From contig NW_025064893.1 of NCBI RefSeq assembly GCF_019112545.1, positions 1,104,878 through 1,168,877 on the forward strand: DNA of 64,000 bases. The letters run 5' to 3'. Source of the stretch: Guyanagaster necrorhizus. Taxonomy: Eukaryota > Basidiomycota > Agaricomycetes > Agaricales > Physalacriaceae. Positions 61,817 through 64,000 of this stretch are shown here, piece after piece. Under the pieces are notes generated by a model, which searched no databases, had not been told where the DNA came from, and was given only the letters and a program-made list of their open reading frames with translations. Both the position numbers and the translations under genes were made by a program. Each line of letters starts with the position of its first letter. The first letter of the stretch is position 1.

Positions 61817-63625
61817 TTTCTATCATTGGCTAAGCTTAAGCTCATCAGTAGTGAGGTCAATGCTCAGCTTTTACCAAATCAATAATGGCATCTCTGTTTC
61901 TCGTGTTTCTTGACAGAACTATCGGCATGAGACTTAAATGTCTTTCATTAGATGTCTTCTGCATCTGAGCTGAACTTGCATTGGTACTCTCTTAGTTTTC
62001 AAGTATCTGAACTGAGAGTCTGACTCAGGCCCCATTAACATCTTGTAAGTTATGTCATATGTGAATGCTTGATCATTTCTATCATTTTCATTTATTGATA
62101 GTGTGTGATGCACACATCACTCAAACTGTGATAGTATTGCATACTGTGAGCATCTTGTGGATGCTGAGGTACATATATATGTCATTATCTGTGGTGATTA
62201 TTAATGTGATATTTGTCTATCTAATACTCGCATTTCACTGCTGATTTCATTTGCTCATTCCCAGTAGTTCAAATCAAAGCTGATGGCAACTATTCAGATC
62301 GATATGTTGCTCAAGCCAACTTCTAGGTATCTTCTTGATGTGCCCATCATATGTAAAACAATATTTCCTTCTTCTAGTATCCAGATGAAAAAATCCACAG
62401 CTAGATCTCAACTGTTAGTATTATACAGAGATAGATATTACTGACAGTGAGCTTTGGGAAGTGCCTCACTGATTTTTCTGTGCACTACCTAATATCCAGT
62501 GGTTCTGATCGACTCAGAGAGACTGTATAACAGACGGGCCCATTCTACTTCCTTTTTTGTAATATAAACCTAGACTTTATTTGAACTATGCTTATTCATG
62601 CACTCTACTCTTATCTACATATAAATACTTAGTCATGTCTAGAATTACATGAGTCTTTCTTATCTTTCCCCTCTGAATTGAGATGTCTTCAACCTGATCC
62701 TTAATTTGTCCTTGTGTGCTGCTACTGACTATCATTGCTAACGTCATATATTTTTGACCTGTAGAACAAGAAACCTCACTTAATCAACTCCTGAATTGAT
62801 GGGCCTAACCTCAGAAAAGTGCTAGACTGATCACCCAGTTCTCTCTTGGCTTCGCCCCATCACCCTACAGACTCTGCTTCATTTACTACCTCTTTCTGCA
62901 CTCAACCTTCTGCTTTCTTCTTTTCTCTCTTGAACTATTAGACATTAATATCTTGTTATCTGCTACATAGCCAGAGTCCCTTGACGACCCCAGTGCCTCT
63001 AGCCCCTAATGTTGCTACTTAAGTGCAGCAGACTGAACATGATGAGTCCTCTTTGACTAGCTCTAGGGATATTGACTCTTCCAGAAGAAACCTGGCTATG
63101 CTTGAGGATTGCTCTGTGAGCCTGAGTATTCGCACTGCTCTGTCATAACATCATGCTGCCAGTGACACTGGAGTTATGCTGATACCCTCTCATCTTTGTG
63201 GAAGTGGTGAATGTACTTCTGCTTCATTGGAGTATGAAGATGCTATGGAGTTCTCTCTATACAGCTGAACATGATGGCCAAGCTGGTCAAGCATATGATA
63301 CAAGTTATGACTCGATGCCAAGAGAATGACCAGATGGCAATCCCAAAGATGGCCTGTCCGATGACTGATCTGAGGGTCAGAACATGGCACATGGTCTTGA
63401 ACATGAGGGTAGACATACTTTACATGTAGATGAAACTAGTATTACTAGTACTGAATATAATGAAGCCAATAATGGTGAATTTGCTGAACTCAATTGGACT
63501 GATGAACAATTGCATACATTTGAAGAAGCTGAATACCAGTTGAAGAATCTGAACATGCCACTCTTAAATAGTGTAAGGCTTGTATGAAGGAATATCATCA
63601 CTAACCTTCCCTCATACCTGTCTGA
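61817..63625. other. CpG-poor repeat-like stretch without intact gene
   Basis: AT-rich, stop-rich sequence continuing the character of the element's interior. Intron-like signals occur (for example GTAAGTTATG near 62047 with an AG near 62100, and GTACATATAT near 62170 with an AG near 62263), which hints at a decayed spliced gene or transposase. No domain could be fixed. Confidence 0.35.
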
Positions 63626-64000
63626 GCTCTGCCAGTGAAACATAAACCTGAATATGAGCCAGAGAGCAGTCCCTCTGGTCTATTGACCTTTGCCAAGGAG
63701 AAGACTGTTGAATTTCATGGTCATGATATATCTGGCTTCAATGAAGAAGAACTTGACTCTGATAATCAGCATCAAGTTTTGGAACACTGGCAGTCTATTC
63801 AGAATGAGGACTCTGCTGTTCAAAGGGCAATATATGAAGGCATTGTGGCTTCTAAACTTTGGTCTAAATCTAATAAGGATAATGAGGAGAGCTTCACTAC
63901 TTCTATCCCTTACAAGCCAGAGAAACATAATGAAAAGCCTAAGCGCAGTTGTACTGTTAGGATTGAGGATATCATTGATTATGATGATCCAATACCAGAG
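63626..64000 (+). pseudogene. Open frame running off the window, probably element-derived
   Basis: After a TGA at 63623 the frame stays open for 125 codons to the window end. It is acidic and polar (SGLLTFAKEKTVEFHGHDIS, then GFNEEELDSDNQHQVLEHWQ) and lacks an ATG near its start. Its composition resembles the gag N-terminal region of the chromovirus, but I saw no matching motif. CpG is rare, as in the neighbouring repeat. It could be the start of a second decayed element. Confidence 0.35.

Noticed and set aside
62100..62340. Hint of a KDZ-type transposase (a KADGNY-like block near 62280)
   Set aside because: Only a few residues resemble such proteins, and no Cys cluster or further block was found.

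Overview
This window looks like nuclear DNA of a basidiomycete fungus, probably an agaricomycete. Genes on both strands are split by many introns of about 45-65 bp with GT..AG ends. The gene set includes heme oxygenase, midasin, UFD2, an Mlp1/TPR nucleoporin and a secreted intradiol dioxygenase, and a CpG-decayed Ty3/gypsy chromovirus follows. I could not fix the order or species. All exon models were built by reading splice sites and keeping the frame open; no transcript data were available.

Layout. 1-197: 3' end of an unidentified gene (+). 597-1680: heme oxygenase (+). 1813-1884: initiator-type tRNA-Met copy with two broken pairs. 2329-18248: midasin/Rea1 (-), 17 exons. 18810-19949: histidine-phosphatase (phosphoglycerate-mutase-like) gene (+). 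20155-20521: mitochondrial ribosomal protein bL35m (-). 20625-25055: UFD2 E4 ubiquitin ligase (+), 23 exons. 26050-27900: secreted intradiol dioxygenase (-). 30083-31271: AN1 zinc-finger protein ending in a CaaX box (-). 31579-38053: Mlp1/TPR nucleoporin (+). 38633-39408: Prx5-type peroxiredoxin (+). 39677-42148: GH27 alpha-galactosidase in 23 exons (-). 43444-45809: PPWD1-type cyclophilin/WD40 (-). 46042-50269: mitochondrial DNA polymerase gamma (+).

From 51217 the window becomes a repeat island. A chromovirus of about 10.6 kb (51217-61811) has 215-bp LTRs and a GGGTA target duplication. Its coding frames are broken by stops. A 516-bp solo LTR of another family (59486-60001, AATTC duplication) sits inside its integrase, and an extra ORF remnant lies between the chromodomain and the 3' LTR. 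CpG-poor, stop-rich sequence continues to the window end.

The genes are mostly unrelated housekeeping genes, not a pathway. Four adjacent pairs are divergent with short shared promoters: midasin/phosphatase, bL35m/UFD2, AN1/Mlp1 and PPWD1/MIP1. I found no gene cluster or clearly new biological system. The most unusual signals are the micro-exons (5-17 nt) in several genes, the sharp CpG-decay boundary at the left edge of the chromovirus, and the extra ORF in that element.
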